Under the pieces are notes generated by a model. That model saw only the letters and a list, made by a program, of their open reading frames with translations. It was not told the origin of the DNA and searched no databases. This document shows, in pieces, positions 19,550-31,700 of a DNA stretch of 64,000 nt (its first letter is position 1; every line of letters begins with the position of its first letter). This DNA comes from Plutella xylostella (lineage: Eukaryota > Arthropoda > Insecta > Lepidoptera > Plutellidae), in contig NC_063993.1 in assembly GCF_932276165.1 (NCBI RefSeq), forward strand, positions 4,040,001-4,104,000, in the 5' to 3' direction. Position numbers and translations under genes: made by a program.

Positions 19550-19767
19550 TCAGGTGGCCTCCAGCTCTATCAGGTCTCCGTCGTCATCGGTGAGACTCTT
19601 CTCGGCCAATCGGAAGCTCTCTAGGAACTCGTTGAGGTCAACGAACCCGTCCTTGTTGATGTCCATGAGCCGGCAGATGTCCACGAGTTGTTCCTGAGTC
19701 ATCTGGTTCGGCATGTACTTGCCCAGGATCTGGCACGCTTCTGAAAACTCCTCCAGTGTGATGAAGC
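19550..19767 (-). CDS. rdgC: rdgC exon 14: C-terminal EF-hands
   Basis: Starts with the last two bases of a Gly codon after acceptor CGCTTCCGCAG. It finishes the loop DKDNSG/FITLEE and carries a second canonical loop DINKDGFVDLNE followed by FLESFRLAEKS. Ends ELEAT-TGA at 19550. The Ca2+-binding residues of both loops are conserved. Confidence 0.92.
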
Positions 19768-22700
19768 CTGCGGAAGCGTCCTTTTTATTAACAAAAATAA
19801 CGTTTGCTGGATTTAAACACTTACTACCCTGACTACCTTTTGGACAGTAATGTACTAAAGAATGTCAGATCAATTAAAAGTAGCTCCACTAAGAAATTAT
19901 TCTGCCTCCGTTCACTGAAAATCTCTGATTAACTTCCGACGGTAAACGTAATTAGTCTTTTCTTGCACTATCTTTACGATCGAAAGTTCAATAAGACGGG
20001 AACTGCAATTTATTCTTTTGAGAGCTTTTGGAAGTAAAAGCATATTTTTTCTGCTTTCTTATACGATGGTCAATAAAGTATATATTATATCTATTCTATC
20101 ATTTTATTTATGAATAAGTGTATAGCTGCAATAAAGTTTAACAGTCAGAACTTTCTATCGTGCTTCAGTTACGTTTCTGTACAATAGAGGTAGTATTGTA
20201 GTAAACAAGACCTCGAATAAAGCTAATGGATCATGTTTATTGCCGCTGTAATATCATAAAAAGATAAAGCATACTCCATTACACTAAAGAAAATGGATAG
20301 TCCACTTAATCCCCTGAGGAACCGATCCCCTACAAAAACACCTCGTTTTATTAATTAACAAGGAGTCGTCGATAAGGCTGGCCGTAAAGGTCATAATGGA
20401 CGCAGGTTTTGCATAAAATATTTCTTAAGAACAAAGAAAAGCACGTAAAGTAGGGCATACGTAAAAGATAATGGAACACAAAATATCTATCATGGTAATA
20501 TAAATCTTAGATTTTAAAAGATAGACCACGAGTATTGGCACAAACATTAGTACATATAGATATTTTTAACTGAATTTTCCTTAGAACTGAATTAACCCTT
20601 CTAGTATTGGTCGTTACGACATTTTATACCTGGACATACAATAAGGGTAAGCCTTTTAAGGCCATAAAAAGCTAGGAACAACGTTAAATTAAATAGCTCA
20701 TAGAACAATGCAAACTCGAGTTTATAGCGGCAATGGCCTGAAATAAGTTTAGTACTAGACTTTTAAATACATATTTTACTAACTATACTCGGAGCTGCAA
20801 AAGCGAAAAGAGGGAGCTTGGCTTTCCATTTTCAACAATATCGCTAAATTGTATAAGTAAAAATTAGGTTTCTAGTCCTTTTTTATTTCGAATCTCTAAT
20901 CTTACTTCTTTTAATTTTAATGATGTACCTAGTTACAACAATTTTAGAATGTGATACTTATTTTAAATCTCAATGTAGTTATGCTCTACGAGGCTATGGA
21001 TAATACTTTATAGCTTTCACGTTCTGACATAATGGCACTAGTATTCAATTCTACGACAGTTTTTAAGTACTTACACTAGTTTTAGTTCAGATAGTGTATA
21101 GGATCAAAACACAAGATACATACATAGACACAGCATGAGTACAGCCCTAATATAAAATGACATAGTCCACTGCAGTACGTATTAATAAGTATAGGCATAC
21201 TGACCCGAATTGTCTTTGTCCAATATCTTGAATATCGCTTCCAAACTGCTTTTGTTTTTGTACAGAGTTTCGACGACGGTTTGCGTGTCGGCTTTCCTGC
21301 CGTTTTTCTGGAACAAAGGATTTTCAACAGCTACATTAGTACAACCCTCACATTGTAGCTTGCACTTGGAACTCACTTTTATGTTATTTGAGTCATATTA
21401 AAGTAAGTAGGTACTTTATGGAAAGTATCCTTGAAATTTGGGGGTGCATGAGAGGAGCCTCCCAGAGTGTTGTACTTGTATGAATTATAATATCCATTAT
21501 AATATGTACATCCTGGGTAGTGAAGCGAGTCACAAAAACTAATCTACCTGACTAGTATCCTTATAAGACAACACTAAATGAACGATAAACGGGAGGGTCA
21601 CTTGAGCTTACGAAAAAAAATGTTTCAGAGTTAGTTGCGCCAACCACGATTCTACGTCGTTGTATTTTTTATGCTAGATTAGCCCCTTAGATTTGGTCAC
21701 GCAACTTGGTGTTGTGTAGATAATAATTTTCAGGATTTCGTTCCTTTCCAGGAAAGTTAATGACGTGTTCAGGCGCCGTAAATATTTTTCGTTGCGCCTT
21801 TTATTATGCTGATTGTAATACCTTCGCATGAATGGCTGTGTAGATTGGTTGCATTGTAGGTTTGAAAAATAATACCTTTGCAGGTATAATATAATGTATA
21901 AATAAAATAAACAGTATTGATAAGTAGTGGCCGATATAATATGAGCGCCATGTTTTGAACTTTAGACAACTAAATATTTTAACTTTTATACTTACCAGTG
22001 AAAGAGATTAAAAATATATAAACCTAAGTACTACTCTTTTTATGTCTTATACGTTTAAGATAATAATGTTGTATAAAAATTTTCGTGTGTTTAAGTAATA
22101 AATATTTATAATGAACTGGTAATTACAGCCATTAACGTGGGTAGAAATTCATAACATCTCAGAAATTAAGTTATGAAATTACACAACAGCATTATTATTT
22201 CTTAAGAATGAAATATTTCAAGATAAAATTTATTAAACTGTTAGGTAATGGGGACTACCGTTTTTTTGCTCACCAGTTGGCGCCACTGTCGACTGAGGTA
22301 AAGAGGTACCATAGCTGTCAAATTTATCAAAGGCGACTTTATCAAATTGGCGCCAAATAAAGTTTTTAAGTCTTGAATCTTATAAGCTTATTAATTATAT
22401 AATAACTATCATCATATCGAGTTACTATGCCGCAATGTTGTTCAGATCCGTTATATTGGGAAAGAAAAGGAGGACATATGTTACCAAGTGATAAAACTGT
22501 TCTAAAACAGTGGCTTGTGAAATAATTATTATCCGATAATCTCGTGTTTGTGAAAATCATTATAACCAATTTCAGAAAGAACATAATGTAAATAAGGATT
22601 AGGCATTTAATAAATACACTAAAAATAAAAGAATTACACACTGATTTAACTTTTATTTATCCTCTCCGTTTAAACACACTGCTATACAAAAAATATAACA

Positions 22701-25700
22701 CATTTGTAATCCACACAATGAATGCTGGTTGAGTTGTTAGTTGAAACTTAATAATGGTAGTATAGTATAAGTACTAAGTATTCTATTATTTGTGGGGGTG
22801 TCAGTACCTGCACCTGGCTCACTCGAATGGAGCCTTTGTCCATGTCCGCCTTAAGGTCTAAACTCCACTCCTAAGCTTGGACCATTTCCTACCACACTGG
22901 TCCTCTGCAGGTTGGTGGGTTCGAAAATCTAGATATGCAGGTTTTATCACGATGTTTTCATTCACCGTAAGAGCGATGGTATGTACGTACACTGTACATA
23001 AATTCCAAAGTAGTTACTCATTGGTGACAATATCTAGATCTGGAGTTTCATTTTTAGTGTTTACACTGCTATACAAAGTTTCTTAAGGCCACTCAACAGT
23101 ATACACTGAATCATTTTGTTGTATGTTCTCTACGTTAACAACCAAGTTACTGTTACGGTCATAGTCTTGGTGTCTGTAAAAAGCAAAAACATAGCTGTTA
23201 CCTAAGCAAACAAGCATACATTTCGTAAAAAATAAGTTTGTAAACAGTAAACAAACTAACCTCTGAATTAGCTGCTCTTTGAGACCGCTTATTTATGCGC
23301 CTCTTTTCCTTAATTCAGCTTTCAAAGCGTGCACATTCATCGATAAATAATCCATATTTGCGATAATTTCGCGAAAAGAGATCACTTTTCAACAGGGAAA
23401 TGAACGAAAATATAATTTATCACGAAGCCCGCCAAACAAATTATATGAAAAGTAAAATGTCACTTAACCTCAGTCGACACCAGCGCCCCTAGCGGCAAAT
23501 TCACACGCGTTACTCCCCATTGTAACAAACTAATATTTTTATTTGGAACACGCACATTTTTTGTGTTTTGCGACAGGATAATTTGAAGTTAGAGGTCTAA
23601 TTAAAAACTCTAGCCTACTAACTCATTATACTGTATCAGTAATGTAGATATCTCTGTAAATGTGATAAATAGGTACTCCATTTAATTCTGTAAGTACTCG
23701 TAACAGTTGTAATCTAATTAGCATTCCTAATCTCCTTGAGAACAATTTTGGGCTAGCGTATATATTTATACGCACGTATGTGTGTGTTGGTAGTACATTT
23801 ATGCTCGAATTATTATATTCTGCCATTACACCACCGGTTCGGGCGAACACGCCAAAAATATGCCCGTCTACGTGCATATTTTTAAGCGCTTTATGTATCG
23901 CGCGTGTAAGCGCGTATGCTGAAACGATCGAAATTATATGCGTAAGTTTACGAACCACAGTATCAAATATGTATTTATTTATTTAAATATGGAACACCAG
24001 CAGTTGAACAAACAAATAAACAAAAAGCAACCACAATCCCACTTACAGAAACATTAAAGTCGAACGTGTCCATGTAGCGCACCCGGCGTGTGTCCGGGTC
24101 GGTCCGGACCAGCTTGTCCTTGAGCATCCGCCAGGGGAGCCCCAGGTGAGTCACCTGCTCCATCACGTGGCACCAGTCGCTGATTGACACGTAACCTGAG
24201 GATTTATGGAGAGGGTTAGGGAGATGGACTGAAATAGCTTAATTAAAATCTTAGCGTGTCGGTTCAAACACAAAGCTGGACTAGGGTTGGTCACTGACGT
24301 AATGGCAGGATTAACTATTCAGATTAGGTTATCAGTCGCTGACTGTCCAGGGTTTGTCGGACGTCTTATGAACGTATTGTACGCTACAAGAGAAGCCCCG
24401 ACTCTATTTATTATGTCAGTCAAAAACTTTATGCCACGCAAGCCTTATAAACTGGCAGATAGTTCTATGAATGTGGGGGTATAAAATATGCTAACTAAGT
24501 ATACAATCCTTAACGAGATATTTTCATTCATCTTCATCGTCTACTCAATGTGGTCCGATGTCTGTCTGAGATCTATCGTGGTATGCGGAGGTACATTTCG
24601 GCATCCACATTCCGACCCTGTTTCAGAACACAGCCCCGATATAACAGAGGATCGGCGGAATGTTTGTATTTCAGTACTGAGTTCATGGCAATATTGATTT
24701 AATTGATTAATGTTCACATAATCTGACATCTTAAATTTAAGGATCGGTAAATCGTAGTGTACCCTCATAGTAGCTACCCTTGCCTACTTCTATTACGGGT
24801 CTAATAATAAACTTTGCAAATTTCCCTATCTAAGGGTAGGCTATTGGGATGACAGCTATATTAACTGCTCTTTCCATATTTTCAGTAACTAAGTCAGTAA
24901 AAGCATCGTGGGAACTTTAGCTACTCATGAAGTTATTACTGAGTAAATTACGACCCTTACAAATATTAGAATATGAAATGGAACTGTAAACGGAATAAAC
25001 GTACGGCCATTAAAACTCAAATGTTCCATATCCCACTTCCATCCTTCTCTTATTATCATTATCAACATAAAAGCTATCCTGTTTTGACGCAACTTTTAAA
25101 CAACTTTTCGCCAATTTATATGCCAAGAGAGTTGGTAATATTACGCTCGTATTCATACGCATAAGCTAAAATAAATGGAATGAAATTTGACTCTGAGGGC
25201 TTCTCTAACATAAGAACTTCTCGATACATTAAACGTACCGATTGCATGACAGATCTCGTTTGTAGTTTTCTTGCAAATCTAGAGTAACCCCTCCTGTTTT
25301 GAACAATGGTTCTCGTTCTGGCGGTATATTACTTTTATTACTTGGGACTCGGGACTTTAACTCGATTACACTAGTACGTCTGCGATCTGTGAATCGATTC
25401 CTAATTGACGATTCCCTCATTCGAGTTCAGAAGGGATTGAAGGTCAAACAATTGACCATTCCATTACAGCTGAAAGCGATAAAGGTATTTGAGCAATTAA
25501 TGACTTAGGGCTTAGTCCAATTTATTTATCTAAATTAAGGAAACGTACCATTTTGGAGGGTAACAAATTTTTAATGGTTTGAATTAAACTTTGCGGATTT
25601 GATACAATGCCCAAAATCCTAAATTTGATTCACATAATATGATACGCGACAAAAATATGTTAGTAATTAAGGCCGACGTTTTTGTTGATCCTGTAAACGA

Positions 25701-28700
25701 CGCAATAAATCACAAGATACGATTTAAATTCAGAGTAGGTAACTTTTTCGCATGAAATACATTCGCCGGGTGACATTATTATGAATTGTTTGAAAATGGC
25801 AGTAACCGCGCGCCAGTCACCTGTCGTGACCTACACTTAGGGGCGCAAACACTTTGAAATTCCCAGAAGTGGAATTTCAGGGAAACCTTTTAAAAGCGGT
25901 AAATGGGGTAAATGTGAACTTTGAACCGGTATGTCATTTTACAAATGCGTTTATGATGTATGAACGCATTTGTGTAAACACGTTATGATGTAGGTGCAGT
26001 TCATAAGTGGAGGACTATTTACCAACCACTATGGTTCTACATACCTAACTACTAATTGAAAAGTGAATGTCGTCTAGATGTCGTAATATAATGAACCACG
26101 ATTTCACATTACGAATTATTTAATAACAGATTTCGATGAAATATTACAGGTAATAAGACCCATTCAAGTTAAAGAAATAGTGCAATTTAATTAAGTTTAT
26201 TAATACCTCGTTGTGTACTTATGACAAATAGACACCATAAATACATTATCCAGTTTCAAATATGTCAAAACCCTCTCTCTCAGTTGTCACTACTCGTGTA
26301 AACTCGTGTGCAATTCAAACTCACCACTCTGCTCCGAGTCCAGGTTCCTAAACGTAGCCTCCAACGGCCGCCGCGCCATCTGTATCTGGCTGTGCAGCTC
26401 TCTCATGGCTGAAGACTCAACCAGCCCCACTCGCTGGCGGAAGGTGAGCCGCCTCGTGCGCGACACCGCCGCTGTGTACTGCACGAACTGACGCTCCAAG
26501 GAGTTCCCGCACAGCTTCAGGTATGCACCTTTGTTGGAGCCCAACTCGTAGTAGTTGCTGGCCGAAAATATCGTTATCACCTGACAGAAAAAAAGAAAAA
26601 GAAAATGTAAGACTCGTAAATCTTCGATGAATTACGGTCGTCGAGATTAATATAATTTCGGAATCCAGACAAAACCGCAATTTTCCAGTTATTTTCAAAC
26701 GTGGATTCTTTTTTCGACAATGGCACGAAAAAGGTATTTTAATGAGAATTCTTTTTTTAACTAAATTGTTTGGCAAATATAAGCGCAGAAGATTGGTAAA
26801 AGTGGACCTTGTTAAATAAAAAAATCTTCAAACTCTGCAACATCTGTGCTACGTAAATTTATTACTCAATCATCGAATATGATTTTTCTCCACTTTTTTA
26901 GACCCGTATCGTAAAGAGGCTGCTTATTACGTCGTCGTTGATATGAAAACATTTTCAAAAGAACATAATTCGCTTTGAGAATTTACTTAGGCATTACGAC
27001 GAGATCACAAAATGCTTTAGTAATATCTCTTACGCTTATTACAGATAATGTAATCGCGATTTTATCAGGCGTACCCAAATGACATTCAGCTAAATTACAC
27101 AACGTTCTCTCGACGAGATTCTTTGTTTAAATTTAAATTAGGTACATTTTACTAATGCTCGTAAGAACATCAGAGAAGCACGTAGGTATTATTCATTTGT
27201 TTTTTAGATGATAAATTCACAATTTTAGGCTGTAATGATCTTATAGGTAACCTTCGGTTGAGAATGTTGAGATTCTTTACCCTTCACTATCCAGAGTATA
27301 TAGGGTGTGTGACTGAATAAATTAGGCGATCGATAGAAAACCTCAAATAATTGATATTGGGAGCGATCGCGATCCCTTAAAATTTAACAGCAGCTGCGAT
27401 TTTTTGCAGCAGTATTAATTCTGTTTAACACCAACTCAATACAACAAAACCTCACATTCCCATTGTGCAGTATCTCGTACCCGCCCGGCTTGCACTCGTG
27501 GCTGCGGACCAGCAGGCTGAGCTTGTTCCGCTGCAGGAAGGCGCTGGAGACGTCGGGCCCGAAGTAGGTGCCGGCGCCGCGGAGCGCGTTCGCCACGCAG
27601 CCGCCGCCGCACTGCGGGTCCGACCACAGGATGTCGAACACCTGAGGGGATTGCACAGTTAGGACTTGCACAAAATGTTAAAAATAGTTTAACCCTCAAA
27701 TGTATAGCTTAGCTCTACAAATTCACGGGTAAGTGATTTATCTCGATTTAAGAAACGAATTCCATATTAATTTAAAGCTTAGCAAATATAGGTAGTATTA
27801 ATTGGTGCAAGTCACCCTTAGAAGAGGAAGGTGTGTTATATTGTTGGTGACGTATCTTTCTAGGTCTATGTAAAAAAATTGGAAGCACGGTTTCTTGGAA
27901 CACGAATCCGCGATCTTAATGCATAAGTTTAGTAAAATTAATAGGGCTTGTGTTGTGAATTGGTACGAGATACTGCACAATGGGAATGTGAGTCATTGTG
28001 TGAATCTTTATCGATTGAATAATCTTTAACTCATCTATCTTTTCAACTGTATCATACAAATATATTCGTAACCATACAAAATGTTTTCCGAAGTGAAACA
28101 AAAAAAGTAGCTTATAAAATAATACGGTAGCTTTAGTAGGTGCGTTTTGAAATGAGATCCTTGATGTAAGAACTTACTTAATTCTCGCTCAAAAGTTGTT
28201 AAGTGTGATTGTGTAGGTAGGTACCTGTCTCGTGTTTAGTACGCAAATAAAATTAACTCATTAACGAGAGAGAATGGAAATGCGAAGACTTTGTCGTAGC
28301 TAGAAATTGGAATAAAGACATAGTTAATTCTACCTTTTTTAATAAATTAAACTAATTCTGGCTTAGGTTATGCTATGATAGGTATAATTTAGCTATGTTG
28401 GATGGATAAGTTAAGTACCTATTTACCTTCACTTTTAGTGTACCTAAGCACTACAGCTATAAGTAAGGATGTCACATCGAATCATCGACATCCAAGCCAC
28501 AAGAGCATTGAACAAAAATTCCTTTCATAAAAATAATAGCAATGAAAATAGACACTCAGATCGACACGTGTATTTGATGAAACTCCTGAAGTTTCAGAGG
28601 CTATAAAACTCCCATTCTGAATAACAATGATCGAGGTTTCGACTATATTCGATACAAAAAGTCTTGTATTATATTTTATGTCTCTTCGACGTATTTCCGT

Positions 28701-31700
28701 AATATTCACGTGACTCAAATATCGAATGAAGCATGACATTTAATCGCTGAAGCGTTCGTGAATAAATTATAATGATTTTAATTGAAATCTATTCTATATT
28801 TTACTGACGTCCACCAAATATGCTTCCACAGCTTCCATTATTCATGCTTGTTTTTAATGCTTGAACATCGATCTCGTCATCAAAAATAGATTACGCGGGT
28901 GTTGTGAAATATCCCATTTCGATTCATTTTGAGGTTTTGTTTCAGTTTCGCATTGCGTCAATTGTTAGTATGTGGGACAGTGAAGAAAGCGGGGTTTCAG
29001 GGTTTCACAGAGTCCCTAACGAATAAAACCACACAATTTGTATTATTCTTTTACTTAATGTGAACGATATAGGATACTTATTGTAATATTATAACCAATA
29101 CGATTTATAAATGGATATTTTATATGGATCCCAGTTTCCAAAAGTACAGAAAAAAATATAGCTACTAACTTCATTCATGTCATATGAAATTAAAATTGTA
29201 GCCTCCTTTCCCGAATCTGGTAGTATGTATTATTTTGGTTTATTTTGTATCGTATAGCATATGTAGGGTCTTCAGGCATCCATAGAAATGAAAATAAAAT
29301 ACCGCATTTCACATAAAAGTAAATAAAGATTTTATCTATCTATCTAACAAGCTCCATGTCACGCTGTTATGACTTTTAATTGTGTTACAATAAGGGTTCT
29401 CTTCAGATTTCTTATGTGGAACCCAGTAGATATACGTATAGAGGCCAAAATAGCGTCCTCACACGTGGCGCGGCCAATTCGTCGGTTTTACGACTTTTTT
29501 ATGCCGTCAATCTGTAAAGTGACTCAGAAATACGGTTTCCTGATACACTTCTTTAGTAGCTAGCCATTTATTTACCTTGCATCGTCTTTAAATAACCGTT
29601 TTGATTGATTTGTAAGTATTAACTATCTGGTAGGTTACATACCGGACAGGCCAAATCTAGCCTTTTATTCTAGAAAAAAAAATACACGACTTAGGTTACT
29701 TTACTGACTGCATAGAGTCCAAACAAGAAAGTAAAAAACCATTATCTTAAGTAGCGCATATTTATAATAATGATGTTGGTAGGTAGGTATACCTTTTCAC
29801 TAATGTACGAGTATGTTGACACAGACATGGCAATATTTTTTCTTGTAGGATATAATCCGAAAACCGCTTTGTCACACTACATTTCAGTGATAAAAGTGCT
29901 AAGAATTACACGCCCGATTTTTCCCTAAGGCCTACCGATGTAGACGTATTTCATGTCTTTTTTGTCGGAGATATATGGATAATTTTACGTTTAAATTGTT
30001 CTTGTGTTAAAAGACGAAGGTATAATATCTATCCGTCTAACTTCTTCTTATTGACGCATTAATAATGTAAACCATTGTATTATACCTTATTGTACCCCAT
30101 CTGTCATTTATTCTGCTAACACCGTCCTACATATGTACACACTGCCTTACAAAGACTTCCTTACTTTTTGAATTCCACCCAAACGGAAATTACTATTAAT
30201 ATTAACACATAACGCGTAAGTAATCCATTGTTCAGGAAAGTAAATGGAAAAATAATAACATCCACTTTTGACTAACGAAATGGAAACACATTAACGCTTT
30301 CTGGCGGATTCATTTCAATATTTGGAATTCAATTTATGTCCACCCGTCTTTTATGTTTATGATACAAGTAGTGTACTGTGAAGGCTGTAGGTCCTTTTAC
30401 TTTGTATACATAGCCCCAGAAGAAAACATAGTATACAAATACAATACTAAATACAAACATATGGATAATATATTATAATTATATGGATATTATGAGGTAC
30501 GTATGTCATGTTACTCGTCTGGATGTCTGCAATCTACATGCAAATATTAGGAAAAATGTTACAAGAAAATGTAAATGCAACATCAGAAACTTTTTGAATA
30601 ATGAAGCAGAGTCGCTAGTCAGAAAGACGCGACGGGTTAAATTTTTCAAATAAGTACAACTTAACGAGGGCACATAAAAGGAGCGCGGCGGCGGCGGCGG
30701 CGTCCCGAGCGACAAATCGCTAGACAAACCCTCCTGGGAACTAAACTAGATAAACTAGTCACCGACTAAATTCGTCATCTCAACCCTCGGGTCGATTCCC
30801 TCTGTCCTGGCTACAAAATTATATTACGCGAAACCTCCACGGGTGAAATTGCTTCAAAAGAAATCAGATTATACCGCCATCGTAAGAGGCGATGGGCAAC
30901 GAAGATAGAGATACTCAGTAAATGCCTTTCACGACAAAATTACGTGTGAGATCGTTCAATCACAAAAAGCAAAAGAAAAAGAAGTGGCATTTTCCGAATC
31001 GATCAAAATAATAGGAAAACTGATCCACCGATAATATAATGGTTGTTGTTTGCGGCGTGACCTTTCACTTATTTCATAAATAACAAAACAAATTGCTCCA
31101 AGTGGGTACCTATTTTACGCAGCTCAGTCTGTTAAGCGATTTTATATAAGAGATTAACCTCTGATGACAGAATTAATAGGTTAGATTAGTCAATTACCGG
31201 CTGATCCTTTAATAACTAGTTTGATGCAGCGAGCGGGTGGTTGACTGAGATGTTATTAGCCGCTCGCTGCGGGGCTCCATTACTCTCCAAGACATCTACA
31301 CTAGCAACACCGATGTCGCAGTCTACAGTGCAACAACGCTAACTTCGCCACAGAATCAAATGCCACCAAAAAAAATGTCAGGCCAACAATTTTTTAAATC
31401 TTTGCAACAGATTCAATTACGAACCAAAAAAGGTTTTGTTAGGGCAAAACAAGTTTACTAATCGTTGTAATTTCAGAAACTTAATTTTCTTACTTGATAC
31501 GTAGGGTATCTTTCATTGTTTTAGGAAATTAGTTAGAGATAAAGTAATTTTATCATATTTTACCCGTTGCAAATTTAACTTTGTCTGACTCTAGTAACGT
31601 TGGGTGACAGGGTTATCTATATAGGAGAACCGTTTAACATTTATGTCTTTTGAACAGTCGAGTCGTTCATTCATTGGAACTGTAATGGTTTTTAACATAA

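Noticed and set aside
19322..19697. Plus-strand ORFs of about 100 codons
   Set aside because: They are antisense shadows of the GC-rich rdgC last exon and its extension; composition and motifs fit the minus strand.
21308..21376. Longer version of rdgC exon 13 with CKLQCEGC
   Set aside because: The frame is open, but the acceptors upstream lack a pyrimidine tract; the TTTGTTCCAG acceptor at 21308 keeps phase and matches family length.
27962..27992. An additional plus-strand rdgC exon
   Set aside because: Only 31 bp, flanks unrelated, wrong strand for the gene; it is an inverted fragment.
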